From Photorhabdus cinerea (lineage in GTDB: Bacteria > Pseudomonadota > Gammaproteobacteria > Enterobacterales > Enterobacteriaceae): 64,000 nt of DNA. The translations under genes and the position numbers were made by a program. The notes under the pieces are model-generated. The model saw nothing but the letters and a program-made list of their open reading frames with translations, did no database searches and was not told the DNA's origin. Below, in pieces: positions 42,573 to 52,656 of this stretch (position 1 is its first letter; the number at the start of each line of letters is the position of its first letter). The DNA lies in contig NZ_PUJW01000009.1 in assembly GCF_011189575.1 (NCBI RefSeq), forward strand, positions 124,001-188,000, written 5' to 3'.

Positions 42573-44420
42573 TTAAATTGACAGCTTCTTAATACGCTTA
42601 CCGCCATATAGCAGGTTCACGATAGCCCGAGTACCGACAATAGCAGTGAACATAGAAGTGGCGACACCAATTGACGTTGTTATCGCAAAGCCTTTAATTG
42701 ACCCGGTACCAACAGCGTAAAGAATGACAGCCGTAATCAGCGTGGTCAGGTTAGCATCGACAATACTGGAGAAAGCACCTTTATAACCTTCGTGTATCGC
42801 TTGCTGTATAGTACGGCCATTACGCAATTCTTCTTTGATACGCTCGTTTATCAACACGTTAGCATCAACTGCCACCGCCAACGTCAGAACAATCCCTGCA
42901 ATCCCCGGCATGGTTAGCGTAGCCCCCGGTAATAGGGACATTACACCAACAATCAGCACCAGGTTAGCCAACAGTGCACTACTCGCAATCAAACCAAATT
43001 TGCGATAGTAAATCACCATAAACAGGATTGATGCGATCAATCCCCACAAACAAGCTTCCAAACCTTGCTCAATGTTTTGCAGGCCGAGAGTTGGTCCTAT
43101 AGTGCGCTCTTCCACAATCTGAATCGGTGCAATCAAAGCACCTGCGCGCAGCAGTAAAGATAACTGACGGGCTTCAGTTGCATTGGAAATACCAGTAATA
43201 CGGAAATTATTCCCCAAACGAGTCTGGATATTAGCAATGTTAATCACTTCTTCATTTTTGACTAACACAGCCCGGCCATTAGCATCTTTCTTACCGCTGT
43301 CTTTATATTCCACAAACAGCGTCGCCATTGGTTTACCAACATTGTCTTTGGTGAAATTAGACATCGCGGTACCACCGGCACTGTCTAGTGAAATATTCAC
43401 CTCTGGCTGACCGTATTCATCCGTACCAGAGGTCGAATCTGTAATGTGATCACCAGTCAGAATAACGCGCTTATACAACACAACCGGATTACCATCACGG
43501 GTATTTTTCACCTCAGAATCACCCGGTACACGGCCTGACGCAGCCGCTGTAGCATCAACGCTGGAATTAACTAAACGGAATTCCAATGTCGCTGTCGCAC
43601 CAAGAATTTCTTTAGCGCGGGCAGTATCCTGAATACCCGGTAATTCAACCACGATACGGTCAGAGCCTTGACGCTGAACTAATGGTTCTGCAACACCCAG
43701 CTGGTTAACACGGTTACGCAGAATGGTAATGTTCTGTTGCACTGCATAAGAACGGGCTTCGCGCTGACGCTCATCACTCATTACCGCTTTCAGGGTATTG
43801 TTTGTTCCAACACTGAACACTAAATCACGGTGACGGCCAGTGAGATAGCTCTCCGCATCAGAGCGAGCTTTTTCATCACGGAAACGGATTTCTACACCGT
43901 AATTCTCAATTTTGCGGATAGTGGAGTAAGGAATACCTTTTTCACGTAAATCAGTGCGCAGGCCATCAATATTCTGCTCTTGCAGTTTGCCTAACGCGGT
44001 TTCCATATCCACCTCCATCAGGAAGTGCACGCCACCACGCAAATCAAGACCCAGTTTCATTGGCTCTGCGCCAAGCTTACTCAGCCAGGTTGGTGTTGCT
44101 GGCGCCAGGTTCAATGCCACCACATACTGATCGCCCAATGCGGACATCAATATTTCACGGGCACGAAGCTGAATATCAGAATTATTGAAACGAGCAAGAA
44201 TCGCACCATTTTCCAGCGCAATAGATTTACTCGTGATTTGATCTTTTTCTAAAACATTACGGACTTGGTCCAGCGTTTGCTCACTGGCGGCAATGCCTCG
44301 CGCGCCAGTGATTTGTACAGCCGGATCCTCACCATAAAGGTTGGGAAGTGCATAAAGCAAACCGATGAGGATCGCAGCGATCAGCATCAGATACTTCCAC
44401 AAAGGATAACGGTTTAGCAC
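42573..44420 (-). CDS. secD: Protein translocase subunit SecD
   Basis: SecD forms a complex with SecF and promotes release of secreted proteins into the periplasm. It has 615 residues, the usual length, with an N-terminal helix, a large periplasmic P1 domain (about residues 30-450, with LGLDLRGGVHFLMEVD) and five C-terminal helices. The conserved VDANVLINERIKEELRNG near helix 4 carries the Asp used in proton coupling. It follows yajC by 27 bp in the tgt-yajC-secD-secF cluster. Confidence 0.97.
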   Translation of the reverse strand: MLNRYPLWKYLMLIAAILIGLLYALPNLYGEDPAVQITGARGIAASEQTLDQVRNVLEKDQITSKSIALENGAILARFNNSDIQLRAREILMSALGDQYVVALNLAPATPTWLSKLGAEPMKLGLDLRGGVHFLMEVDMETALGKLQEQNIDGLRTDLREKGIPYSTIRKIENYGVEIRFRDEKARSDAESYLTGRHRDLVFSVGTNNTLKAVMSDERQREARSYAVQQNITILRNRVNQLGVAEPLVQRQGSDRIVVELPGIQDTARAKEILGATATLEFRLVNSSVDATAAASGRVPGDSEVKNTRDGNPVVLYKRVILTGDHITDSTSGTDEYGQPEVNISLDSAGGTAMSNFTKDNVGKPMATLFVEYKDSGKKDANGRAVLVKNEEVINIANIQTRLGNNFRITGISNATEARQLSLLLRAGALIAPIQIVEERTIGPTLGLQNIEQGLEACLWGLIASILFMVIYYRKFGLIASSALLANLVLIVGVMSLLPGATLTMPGIAGIVLTLAVAVDANVLINERIKEELRNGRTIQQAIHEGYKGAFSSIVDANLTTLITAVILYAVGTGSIKGFAITTSIGVATSMFTAIVGTRAIVNLLYGGKRIKKLSI

Positions 44421-44447
44421 GGCAGTTCCCTTCGGGAAAATCAGAAA

Positions 44448-44780
44448 TTACAGAGCTTTCATTGTACCTTTCGGTAAAACGGCAGCGACGAAATCACGTT
44501 TAATGGTCACTTCAGTAGTGTCATTCAGCGCTACAACAACATAACCCGTGTCAGAAACTTTCGTGACACGACCAATCAAACCACCATTGGTCAGAACTTC
44601 ATCACCTTTGGAAATGGAATCCATCAGCTTTTTATGTTCTTTGGTACGTTTCTGTTGTGGACGCAGAATCATGAAGTAGAAGATCAGACCGAAAACAACC
44701 AGCATGATGATCAAAGAATATGGGCTTCCCTGAGCCGGTGCACCAGCAGATGCCGCTGCTTCAGAAATAAAAAAACTCAT
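44448..44780 (-). CDS. yajC: Sec translocon accessory subunit YajC
   Basis: This 110-residue membrane protein has one helix (about residues 20-40, LIIMLVVFGLIFYFMILRPQ) and a short cytoplasmic domain with the conserved RPQQKRTKEHKKLMDSISKGD and GLIGRVTKV. It associates with SecDF. The start at MSFFISEAAA is preceded by GAGG and matches E. coli; the frame is open 22 codons further upstream without support. Confidence 0.95.
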   Translation of the reverse strand: MSFFISEAAASAGAPAQGSPYSLIIMLVVFGLIFYFMILRPQQKRTKEHKKLMDSISKGDEVLTNGGLIGRVTKVSDTGYVVVALNDTTEVTIKRDFVAAVLPKGTMKAL

Positions 44781-44872
44781 TAAACTTCCCTCATTGTTAT
44801 CAAAATCGATAGTAATCAAAAACCAGCTGCAATATGCTATACACACCGAAACCAGTCAATCACTACTAACTG

Positions 44873-44919
44873 CCTATCCCATTAACTACTTATGCAACAC
44901 TTCCACCGATTGGGATAGG
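44873..44919 (-). other. Stem structure between tgt and yajC
   Basis: CCTATCCCA and TGGGATAGG are exact reverse complements 29 bp apart in the gap between tgt and yajC. No T-run follows on the minus strand, so an mRNA-processing stem is as likely as a terminator. Confidence 0.4.
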
Positions 44920-44926
44920 TTATAAG

Positions 44927-46051
44927 TCAAACATTCAATAGCGGAACCGGTTTACCAATCCGCTGATAAAAATCTTCAACAAACTGCTCAAGATTACCTT
45001 CTTCGATGGCTTTACGGAGCCCAGCCATCAAGCGCTGATAATACCGCAAATTATGGATAGTATTCAGCCTTGCACCCAAAATTTCGTTACAACGATCAAG
45101 ATGATGCAGATATGCTCGGCTATAATTTCGGCAAGTATAACAATCACACTGTTCATCTAGCGGTGAAGTATCTTCTTTATGCTTGGCATTACGAATTTTA
45201 ATGACACCTTCTGTAACAAAAAGATGACCATTGCGGGCATTACGGGTTGGCATCACGCAATCGAACATATCAATGCCACGGCGAACTCCTTCTACCAAAT
45301 CTTCAGGTTTCCCTACCCCCATCAGATAACGCGGTTTATCCTGCGGGATTTGCGGACAGATATGCTCAAGAATGCGGTGCATATCTTCTTTAGGTTCCCC
45401 TACCGCTAAACCGCCTACAGCGTACCCATCAAAGCCAATCGCTACCAGACCTTTTATTGAGATGTCACGTAAATCTTCGTAAACACTACCTTGAATAATA
45501 CCAAATAATGCGTTTTTATTCTGCAATTCATCGAAACGCTTACGACTACGAGCCGCCCAACGTAAGGACATTTCCATCGAACGTTTCGCATAATCCCAAT
45601 CAGCAGGATATGGCGTACATTCATCAAAAATCATGACAATATCGGAACCCAAGTCATACTGGATTTCCATTGATTTTTCCGGGCTAAGGAAAACCGGTGT
45701 ACCATTAATTGGGTTACGGAAATGAACACCTTCCTCTTTGATTTTACGCATCGCCCCAAGGCTAAATACCTGAAACCCTCCTGAATCTGTCAAAATTGGG
45801 CCATGCCATTGCATAAATCCATGCAAGTCACCATGAAGCTTCATTATTTCCTGCCCGGGACGCAGCCACAGGTGAAATGTATTGCCCAGCAGGATCTGCG
45901 CGCCAGTTTCTTTCACTTCTTCCGGCGTCATTCCTTTTACTGTGCCATAAGTACCAACAGGCATAAATGCCGGAGTTTCTACAACTCCACGCTCAAAAAC
46001 CAAGCGACCTCGACGGGCTTGACCATCGGTAGTTTGTAATTCAAATTTCAC
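44927..46051 (-). CDS. tgt: Queuine tRNA-ribosyltransferase
   Basis: Tgt exchanges the wobble guanine of tRNAs with GUN anticodons for preQ1. The 374-residue TIM-barrel protein has PAFMPVGTYGTVKGMTPEEV, the first catalytic Asp in LTDSGGFQVFSLG, the nucleophile Asp region FDCVMPTRNARNGHLFV, and the zinc motif CDCYTC with a downstream His. It follows queA by about 180 bp on the same strand, and the tgt-yajC-secDF order is the standard one. With QueC it provides two queuosine steps in this window. Confidence 0.98.
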   Translation of the reverse strand: MKFELQTTDGQARRGRLVFERGVVETPAFMPVGTYGTVKGMTPEEVKETGAQILLGNTFHLWLRPGQEIMKLHGDLHGFMQWHGPILTDSGGFQVFSLGAMRKIKEEGVHFRNPINGTPVFLSPEKSMEIQYDLGSDIVMIFDECTPYPADWDYAKRSMEMSLRWAARSRKRFDELQNKNALFGIIQGSVYEDLRDISIKGLVAIGFDGYAVGGLAVGEPKEDMHRILEHICPQIPQDKPRYLMGVGKPEDLVEGVRRGIDMFDCVMPTRNARNGHLFVTEGVIKIRNAKHKEDTSPLDEQCDCYTCRNYSRAYLHHLDRCNEILGARLNTIHNLRYYQRLMAGLRKAIEEGNLEQFVEDFYQRIGKPVPLLNV

Positions 46052-46228
46052 TTAACCTCCAGGCACCAGATAAACAGTCTGATGCTGTTACTCAAAAAAC
46101 ATTTGAAACCAGAGCAGAGTGGGTATTTACGGACAAACAGCAATCCCGACAAAAAAATATTCAGACATATCCTTCTCAGAAATCCCCAACAACACACTCC
46201 CACTGATTACATACATTATGACAATGAA

Positions 46229-47296
46229 TTAAGAAATTTTTTCCTCGAAAGCTAATGGATTACGACGAATAAACATGGCATCGCCGTAACTAAAAAAACG
46301 ATATTTTTCTGCCACTGCTTCTTTATAAGCATTCATCGTATTTTTATAACCGGCAAATGCAGAAACCAACATAATAAGTGTCGATTCCGGCAAATGGAAA
46401 TTAGTGATCAGAGCATCAACAATCTGATATTCAAAACCCGGATAAATAAAAATCCGTGTATCATCAAAAAATGGCGCAATTAATCCATCTTGACAAGCTC
46501 TTGCTGCACTTTCTAAAGAGCGGACTGACGTTGTGCCGACAGCAACAACTTTATTACCTCGCGCTTTACATGCCAGAACAGCATCAACCACATTCTCAGG
46601 TACCTCAGCATATTCAGCATGCATAACATGGTCTTCGATAGTTTCTACACGCACTGGTTGGAAAGTACCTGCGCCTACATGCAAGGTAACAAAAACCATC
46701 TCCACGCATTTTTCACGCAGAGCTTCCAATAACGGCTCATCAAAATGAAGCCCCGCCGTTGGCGCCGCTACTGCACCAGGGCGTTCACTGTATACCGTCT
46801 GATATAGCTCGCGATCCGCCTCTTCATCAGGGCGATCAATATAAGGAGGCAAAGGCATATGACCAACATTATCCAGAATGGACAGCACATCACGCTCATC
46901 ATCAAAACGTATTTCGAACAGGGTATCATGGCGTGCCAGCATGGTTGCTTTAATACTCTCATTATCCCCCAGCAGCAACTCAGTTCCCTCTTTCGGCGCT
47001 TTGGAAGCACGCACATGTGCAAGTACTCGCTTGTCATCCAGAATTCGTTCAACCAGAACTTCCAGCTTACCGCCAGTGGCCTTTTGGCCAAAAATACGCG
47101 CAGGTATTACCCGGGTATTATTGAAAACCAGCAAATCTCCAGTATTCAGTTTATTGAGAACATCCGTAAAAACACCATGCGTTAACGCCCCTGTTTCACC
47201 GTCAAGAGAAAGCAGACGGCAGCCACTGCGTTGTGGTTGAGGATAACGAGCAATCATTTCGTCAGGAAGTTCAAAAGTAAAATCGGAGACACGCAT
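46229..47296 (-). CDS. queA: S-adenosylmethionine:tRNA ribosyltransferase-isomerase QueA
   Basis: QueA transfers and rearranges the ribosyl part of SAM onto preQ1-modified tRNA to give epoxyqueuosine. The 355-residue protein begins MRVSDFTFELPDEMIARYPQ and has VFNNTRVIPARIFG, AAPTAGLHF, VTLHVGAGTFQPV and ITNFHLPESTLIMLVSAF, all family hallmarks. It is the first gene of queA-tgt-yajC-secDF and is divergent from acpH. Confidence 0.98.
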   Translation of the reverse strand: MRVSDFTFELPDEMIARYPQPQRSGCRLLSLDGETGALTHGVFTDVLNKLNTGDLLVFNNTRVIPARIFGQKATGGKLEVLVERILDDKRVLAHVRASKAPKEGTELLLGDNESIKATMLARHDTLFEIRFDDERDVLSILDNVGHMPLPPYIDRPDEEADRELYQTVYSERPGAVAAPTAGLHFDEPLLEALREKCVEMVFVTLHVGAGTFQPVRVETIEDHVMHAEYAEVPENVVDAVLACKARGNKVVAVGTTSVRSLESAARACQDGLIAPFFDDTRIFIYPGFEYQIVDALITNFHLPESTLIMLVSAFAGYKNTMNAYKEAVAEKYRFFSYGDAMFIRRNPLAFEEKIS

Positions 47297-47400
47297 TATA
47301 TTTAATCATTCAGAAAAACAAGCGGACTAGTCTAGTGCCACAATTCTTAGGGTGCAACAAATAAGCACATAACTTCGCTGATTTATATTATAATTACTGG

Positions 47401-47997
47401 ATGAATTTTCTCGCTCACCTTCATTTAGCTACGCTGGCTGAAAGTTCCTTACTAGGGAACTTAATGGCGGATTTTGTTCGTGGTAATCCAGAGGGGCAAT
47501 ACGACGCTGGTGTAGTTGCAGGTATTCGTATGCATCGACGGGTTGACGTATTAACAGATACCCATCCATTGGTTATTCAAGCCCGTCACTTGTTCAGTGC
47601 GCCATATCGACGGGTTGCGCCGATTACATTGGATATTATCTGGGATCACTTCCTTTCCCTGCATTGGAATAAATTGGTACCTACTTACACGTTACCCGCA
47701 TTTATTCACCATGCCCGCAATCAGATAGAACCCCATCTTTACAAAACACCTGAAAAATTTCAGGAGCTGAATGAATTTTTATGGCCACAAAACTGGCTGA
47801 TCCGCTATGCAGATCTTACGTTTATCGCAAATGTATTAAAGGGAATGGCTCAAAGACATCCCAAGTTATCGGCTTTATCTGGGTCATTTCAGGATATAGA
47901 ACAACATTACTCTGATTTAGAAGCGCTATTCTGGCAATTTTATCCCTATATGATGAATAAAGCGGAAAATAAGGGTTTCTACTGTCCAGCTCAATAA
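47401..47997 (+). CDS. acpH: Acyl carrier protein phosphodiesterase AcpH
   Basis: AcpH removes the 4'-phosphopantetheine arm from acyl carrier protein. The 198-residue protein starts MNFLAHLHLATLAESSLLGN and has LMADFVRGN, GIRMHRRVDVLTDTHP and ITLDIIWDHFLSLHW; the His and Asp residues of these motifs form a metal site of the HD type. It is divergent from queA and 257 bp before the peroxiredoxin gene; that gap shows nothing decisive. Confidence 0.93.
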   Translation: MNFLAHLHLATLAESSLLGNLMADFVRGNPEGQYDAGVVAGIRMHRRVDVLTDTHPLVIQARHLFSAPYRRVAPITLDIIWDHFLSLHWNKLVPTYTLPAFIHHARNQIEPHLYKTPEKFQELNEFLWPQNWLIRYADLTFIANVLKGMAQRHPKLSALSGSFQDIEQHYSDLEALFWQFYPYMMNKAENKGFYCPAQ

Positions 47998-48254
47998 GCC
48001 GATTTTACCTAGACATTGCTCAGGTTTACCCTATACCAAACAAAATAGCCTAATGAGATGACCTTTCAATGTGAATCCAGCTAAACCTTTGCAAAAATAT
48101 CCCTATTTTCTTAAGGTAAAGAAAATAAAAATAAGGTATTGATAGGTAAAATCTATTGCAAAAATTAGTATTTTTCCCTTTATTGGTGTACGCTAATTCC
48201 TTATTCTATATCCAATTTTCACACAAACCCCGATCAAAATTACAGGAGTAAATT

Positions 48255-48857
48255 ATGGTTCTGGTAACCCGTCCAGCCCCCGACTTTACAGCAGCAGCTG
48301 TTCTCGGTAATGGCGAAATCGTTGAAAATTTCAACCTAAAAAATCATCTGAACGGTAAGCCTGCCGTTATCTTCTTCTGGCCGATGGACTTTACTTTCGT
48401 ATGTCCTTCTGAACTGATCGCATTTGACCACCGCTACGAAGAATTTAAAAAACGTGGTGTTGAAGTCGTTGGTGTTTCTTTTGATTCTGAATTCGTTCAC
48501 AACGCTTGGCGTAAAACCTCTATCGAGAAAGGCGGTATTGGCGAAGTTAAATATGCGATGGTTGCTGATACTAAACGAGAAATTCAAAAATCCTACGGCA
48601 TTGAGCATCCAGATGCAGGCGTAGCTCTGCGTGGTTCTTTCCTGATCGACAAAAATGGCATTGTCCGTCACCAAGTCGTTAACGATCTGCCACTGGGTCG
48701 TAACATTGACGAAATGCTGCGTATGGTTGACGCACTGCAATTCCACGAAGAGCACGGCGATGTATGCCCTGCACAGTGGGAAAAAGGTAAAGAAGGTATG
48801 AGTGCTTCTCCAGACGGAGTAGCTAAGTACTTGTCCCAAAACGCTGCTAAACTGTAA
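48255..48857 (+). CDS. Typical 2-Cys peroxiredoxin (AhpC/TSA family)
   Basis: This 200-residue thiol peroxidase reduces hydrogen peroxide and organic peroxides. The peroxidatic Cys50 is in MDFTFVCPSELIAF and the resolving Cys171 in GDVCPAQW. The GGxG-type loop (EKGGIGEVKYA) and C-terminal YL (AKYLSQ) suggest a sensitive, overoxidation-prone type. It lacks a neighbouring ahpF, so it probably takes electrons from thioredoxin. GGAG precedes the ATG and a strong terminator follows. E. coli has no such gene here. It may be named ahpC or tsaA in related genomes. Confidence 0.93.
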   Translation: MVLVTRPAPDFTAAAVLGNGEIVENFNLKNHLNGKPAVIFFWPMDFTFVCPSELIAFDHRYEEFKKRGVEVVGVSFDSEFVHNAWRKTSIEKGGIGEVKYAMVADTKREIQKSYGIEHPDAGVALRGSFLIDKNGIVRHQVVNDLPLGRNIDEMLRMVDALQFHEEHGDVCPAQWEKGKEGMSASPDGVAKYLSQNAAKL

Positions 48858-48878
48858 GCTCAAACGTTACCAATATTC

Positions 48879-48908
48879 AACCAGTTGGTTTATTCCAACT
48901 GGTTTTTT
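48879..48908 (+). terminator. Rho-independent terminator of the peroxiredoxin gene
   Basis: AACCAGTTGG and CCAACTGGTT form a perfect 10-bp stem with a 6-nt loop, followed by TTTTATT, 21 bp after the stop codon. Confidence 0.92.
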
Positions 48909-49072
48909 ATTCTGAAATTCCTCATTTTGCCACCTAGCGCACAAAAAAACAGCCTTCCGGATAACTATCACCTCTTATAATTAAATTTACAATTGGTTAA
49001 CATTAAAATTTGTACAAAAGTAAATATTTCTACTTATAAAAATCACCTCACAAAATAACAGGAGTTCTCAAC

Positions 49073-50833
49073 ATGTTGAAAACATGGAAAACACCACTGG
49101 CTATAATATCCTTACTTATCTCCTCTCATCTTTATGCAGCTTCTGAACCTGCCGTTGAAGCTAAAAATGGCATGGTTGTATCAGCTCAACATCTTGCTTC
49201 ACAAGTTGGTGTGGATATTCTCAAAATAGGTGGAAATGCGATTGATGCAGCGGTTGCTGTTGGTTATGCCCAAGCCGTTGTCAACCCATGCTGTGGCAAT
49301 ATCGGCGGCGGTGGCTTTATGACAATTCATTTAGCTGATGGCACTGATACTTTTATTAATTTCCGCGAGACTGCCCCAAATGCAGCAAACGCAAATATGT
49401 ATCTGGATAAAGCAGGCAATGTTATTAAAGGTGCCAGTTTATATGGCTATCTGGCAGTCGGTGTGCCGGGAACAGTCATGGGACTGGACAGTGCCCTGAA
49501 AAAATACGGCAAACTAAGCCGTGAACAAGTCATAGCACCCGCGATTAAGCTAGCACGTGAAGGTTTTATACTGACACGAGCAGACACCGATATTCTGGAC
49601 ACTACAATCGAACGTTTTCGCAAAGATCCAGAAGCGGCCCGCATTTTCCTGCGTAAAGATGGTTCCCCTTATCAACCGGGAGATAAACTGGTACAAACCG
49701 ATTTATCGAATACACTGGAGTTAATTGCCAAAAAAGGGCCGGAAGCTTTCTATCATGGAGATATTCCTAAATTAGTCGCAGAAGCAGCTAAAAAATCAGG
49801 CGGTATCATCACCGAAGCCGATTTTGCCAATTATAAAATCTCAGAAACGGCACCAATCACCTGTAGCTATCGTGGGTACAAATTTATCTCTTCACCTCCA
49901 CCAAGTTCAGGAGGGGTAACAATGTGTGAAACATTGAATATTCTGGAAGGCTACAACCTCAAAGAAATGGGATTCAATTCTGCTGATTATGTTCACACAC
50001 TGACAGAAGCAATGCGTCATGCCTATATGGATAGAAATACTTACCTTGGCGATCCAGAATTTGTCAAAAACCCAATCGATCGCTTATTGAGTAAGAGCTA
50101 TGCTGAATCTTTACGTAAAAATATAAGACCAGGGGAAGCAACAAGATCAGAAAACGTTCAACCCGGTGTTGGACCACATGAGAAACCAGAAACCACACAC
50201 TACTCAATTGTAGATAGCGAAGGTAATGCAGTTTCAACCACCTATACCATTAATGGGCTGTTTGGAGCAGTTGTTATTGCACCTGGGACAGGTTTCTTCC
50301 TGAATGATGAAATGGATGATTTTACAACTAAAATTGGTGAGAAGAATCTGTATGGGCTTGTTCAGGGAGCAACGAACTCCATTGCCCCCGGTAAGCGTCC
50401 ACTATCATCAATGAGTCCGACACTTGTCACTAAAGACAATAAGATATTCCTTGTACTAGGTTCCCCAGGTGGCTCTCGTATTATCTCCATCACCCTGCAA
50501 GCGGCTCTGAATATCATCGAACACGGTATGCAACCTCAAGAAGCCGTCAATAGCCCACGTATTCATCATCAATGGTTACCAGATGAAGTATATTATGAAC
50601 AACGTGGTCTTTCTAAAGATTCACTGAATCTACTGGCAGAAATGGGATATAAGATGGTGGAACAAACACCATGGGGTGCCGCTGAGGTGATTATGGTTGG
50701 TTTACCGAAAGCTGCTACTTCAAATACCAATTCTTCAGGTAACGATGCTGCCGTATCGGGTCAGGTGCGTGAAAAACACTTCTATGGTGCCAATGATGTT
50801 AGACGTCCGGCAGGTGCTGCTATTGGTTACTAA
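49073..50833 (+). CDS. ggt: Gamma-glutamyltranspeptidase (periplasmic)
   Basis: Ggt cleaves the gamma-glutamyl bond of glutathione and similar compounds. The 586-residue precursor has a signal peptide (MLKTWKTPLAIISLLISSHLYA) and self-cleaves into two subunits. The N-terminal nucleophile of the small subunit is Thr374 in KPETTHYSIVD. The conserved PLSSMSPTLV and GSPGGSRII segments bind substrate. GGAG precedes the ATG. It lies alone between two terminators, next to the peroxiredoxin gene, and has a short Ser/Asn-rich insert (TSNTNSSGNDAAVS) near its C-terminus. Confidence 0.96.
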   Translation: MLKTWKTPLAIISLLISSHLYAASEPAVEAKNGMVVSAQHLASQVGVDILKIGGNAIDAAVAVGYAQAVVNPCCGNIGGGGFMTIHLADGTDTFINFRETAPNAANANMYLDKAGNVIKGASLYGYLAVGVPGTVMGLDSALKKYGKLSREQVIAPAIKLAREGFILTRADTDILDTTIERFRKDPEAARIFLRKDGSPYQPGDKLVQTDLSNTLELIAKKGPEAFYHGDIPKLVAEAAKKSGGIITEADFANYKISETAPITCSYRGYKFISSPPPSSGGVTMCETLNILEGYNLKEMGFNSADYVHTLTEAMRHAYMDRNTYLGDPEFVKNPIDRLLSKSYAESLRKNIRPGEATRSENVQPGVGPHEKPETTHYSIVDSEGNAVSTTYTINGLFGAVVIAPGTGFFLNDEMDDFTTKIGEKNLYGLVQGATNSIAPGKRPLSSMSPTLVTKDNKIFLVLGSPGGSRIISITLQAALNIIEHGMQPQEAVNSPRIHHQWLPDEVYYEQRGLSKDSLNLLAEMGYKMVEQTPWGAAEVIMVGLPKAATSNTNSSGNDAAVSGQVREKHFYGANDVRRPAGAAIGY

Positions 50834-50889
50834 TAACCAATAATTCAGGAAACAAACAATCCATGTAAGAGAAAAAATTTCAAAATACC

Positions 50890-50930
50890 GGGATGGGATA
50901 TCCTTTTCTCAGAAATCCCATCCCATATTT
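50890..50930. terminator. Hairpin between converging ggt and brnQ
   Basis: GGGATGGGAT and ATCCCATCCC form a perfect 10-bp stem around a 15-nt loop, followed by ATATTTTCC in the plus direction. It lies 56 bp after ggt and 46 bp after the brnQ stop, so it may serve both. Confidence 0.75.
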
Positions 50931-50975
50931 TCCTTAAACATCTGACAATAGCAAAAAGTCAGATAAAACAGCTCA

Positions 50976-52307
50976 TCATTGATGAATCTGACTCTCGCGT
51001 GTACCAGAACGCCCCAGAACACGGTCATAGATACCAAACATAATCAGAATCAACAGGGATGGTGCTAACCAAGCCAACCCTTGATCAGCCAACGGTAAAC
51101 GCGTTGCCCAATCTGGTAATAAGTGCACCAGCATTTCAGATGACTTGATGGCATCTAAAATACCAAACAACAGGCTAATTAACATAACTGGGGCGAGAAT
51201 ACGGGTGAAATTATTCCACCAACCGAAAGTGAAGCTCAGCACAATCAGAACGATACACGGTGGATAAATAGCAGTCAGTACTGGTATAGAAACCTTAATC
51301 AAATAACTCAAACCAAGGTTAGAAGCCAGCATGGAGAACACTCCAAGGATCAGCACCAGTGAACGATAAGACAGGGGCAAATAACGGCTAAAAAACTCAG
51401 CACACGCACAAGTTAACCCAACTGCCGTCACCATACAGGCGACAAAAATCAGTACAGCCAAGAAAATACTGCCCACACTACCAAAAGTATGCTGAACATA
51501 GGCATGCAAAATTACAGCGCCGTTCTCTGCATGAGGAACTAATGCACCAATACCCGAACCCAGTTTAAACAGAGACAGATAAACCAGCACCAGACCAATC
51601 CCGGCAATCAATCCTGCCCACATCGCATAACGAGTCAATAATGAAGATGAAGCAACACCTCTTGAACGCGCGGCATTAACAATGACAATACCAAATACCA
51701 TAGCCCCCAAGGTATCCATCGTCAGATAACCATTAACAAAACCACTAGAGAATGGGATTTGCTGATAAACATCAATTGCAGGAATTGAACTACCCGCTGG
51801 CCAAAGTAAAGCAGCAACACCAAGTATGCCTAGCGCTAACATTTTAATTGGTGCTAGCACATGCCCAACCGTATCAAGTAAACGGCCTGGGTAAAGCGAG
51901 ACAGCAATCACCAAAGTAAAATAGATTAGACTGTAAATAAAAAGCGGTAATTCACCTGAACCGGTAAGAGGAGCAATCCCCACTTCAAAAGAGACCGTTG
52001 CAGTACGTGGAGTTGCAAATAAAGGACCAACAGCCAGATAACACACCGTAGCAAGCAACAAACCAGCTGCTTTACCAATTGGTGAACTCAGCTCTTCAAT
52101 ACCTCCGCCTACTTTTGCCAACGCGATGATTGTAATGACTGGTAGACCAACCGCAGTGGTTAGAAAGCCTAATGCCGCCAGCCAAACATATTCACCCGAT
52201 TGCAATCCCACCATAGGCGGAAAAATAATATTTCCGGCTCCCACAAATAGGGCAAAAGTCATAAACCCTAATGCCCAAATATCCTTAGATGATAAACGAT
52301 GTGTCAT
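50976..52307 (-). CDS. brnQ: Branched-chain amino acid transporter BrnQ (LIVCS family)
   Basis: BrnQ is a sodium- or proton-coupled importer of leucine, isoleucine and valine. This 443-residue protein has twelve predicted membrane helices and the family hallmarks FALFVGAGNIIFPPMVGLQ, GPLFATPRTATVSFE and NGYLTMDTLGAMVFG. It lies downstream of phoBR on the same strand as in other enterics (in E. coli it is on the opposite strand), separated by a gap of about 350 bp, so it likely has its own promoter. A terminator shared with ggt lies after it. Confidence 0.94.
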   Translation of the reverse strand: MTHRLSSKDIWALGFMTFALFVGAGNIIFPPMVGLQSGEYVWLAALGFLTTAVGLPVITIIALAKVGGGIEELSSPIGKAAGLLLATVCYLAVGPLFATPRTATVSFEVGIAPLTGSGELPLFIYSLIYFTLVIAVSLYPGRLLDTVGHVLAPIKMLALGILGVAALLWPAGSSIPAIDVYQQIPFSSGFVNGYLTMDTLGAMVFGIVIVNAARSRGVASSSLLTRYAMWAGLIAGIGLVLVYLSLFKLGSGIGALVPHAENGAVILHAYVQHTFGSVGSIFLAVLIFVACMVTAVGLTCACAEFFSRYLPLSYRSLVLILGVFSMLASNLGLSYLIKVSIPVLTAIYPPCIVLIVLSFTFGWWNNFTRILAPVMLISLLFGILDAIKSSEMLVHLLPDWATRLPLADQGLAWLAPSLLILIMFGIYDRVLGRSGTRESQIHQ

Positions 52308-52656
52308 AATGATTATTAATGTTTTTTTACCATTTTAATGGTTTGAATAGTATAAATACCACCAATAATTAGGCACATATTGGCAATATTGAACCCCAAT
52401 TTAACGATTTATTATCAAAATAATATTCACTGGTATCTGTTAAATACAGAATTATAGTAACTATTATAGACAGAATCGCCAGCAACTGCCCACAAGTAAA
52501 ACTTTTATAGTGCTAGAAGGCAATAGATAAACCAGAATGCAGAACTATATACCACACTCTTTTTTAAATTCAGTGATTGCTGTTAGCTATCATTGAATAC
52601 ACACTATATGATTTGTGTTTTTTTTGACCTGATAAGCTAATGATTAATTGCGGAGG
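52308..52656. other. Gap between phoR and brnQ
   Basis: This 349-bp A+T-rich stretch has no gene. On the minus strand two TATAAT hexamers (52451-52456 and 52463-52468) could be -10 boxes for brnQ, but neither has a good -35 at 16-18 bp. A short palindrome ACCATT-TT-AATGGT lies in the brnQ leader near 52331-52345. No clear terminator for phoR was found. Confidence 0.4.

Noticed and set aside
47998..48254. Gap between acpH and the peroxiredoxin gene searched for OxyR or other operators
   Set aside because: A+T-rich sequence with several AT palindromes, but no motif good enough to name.
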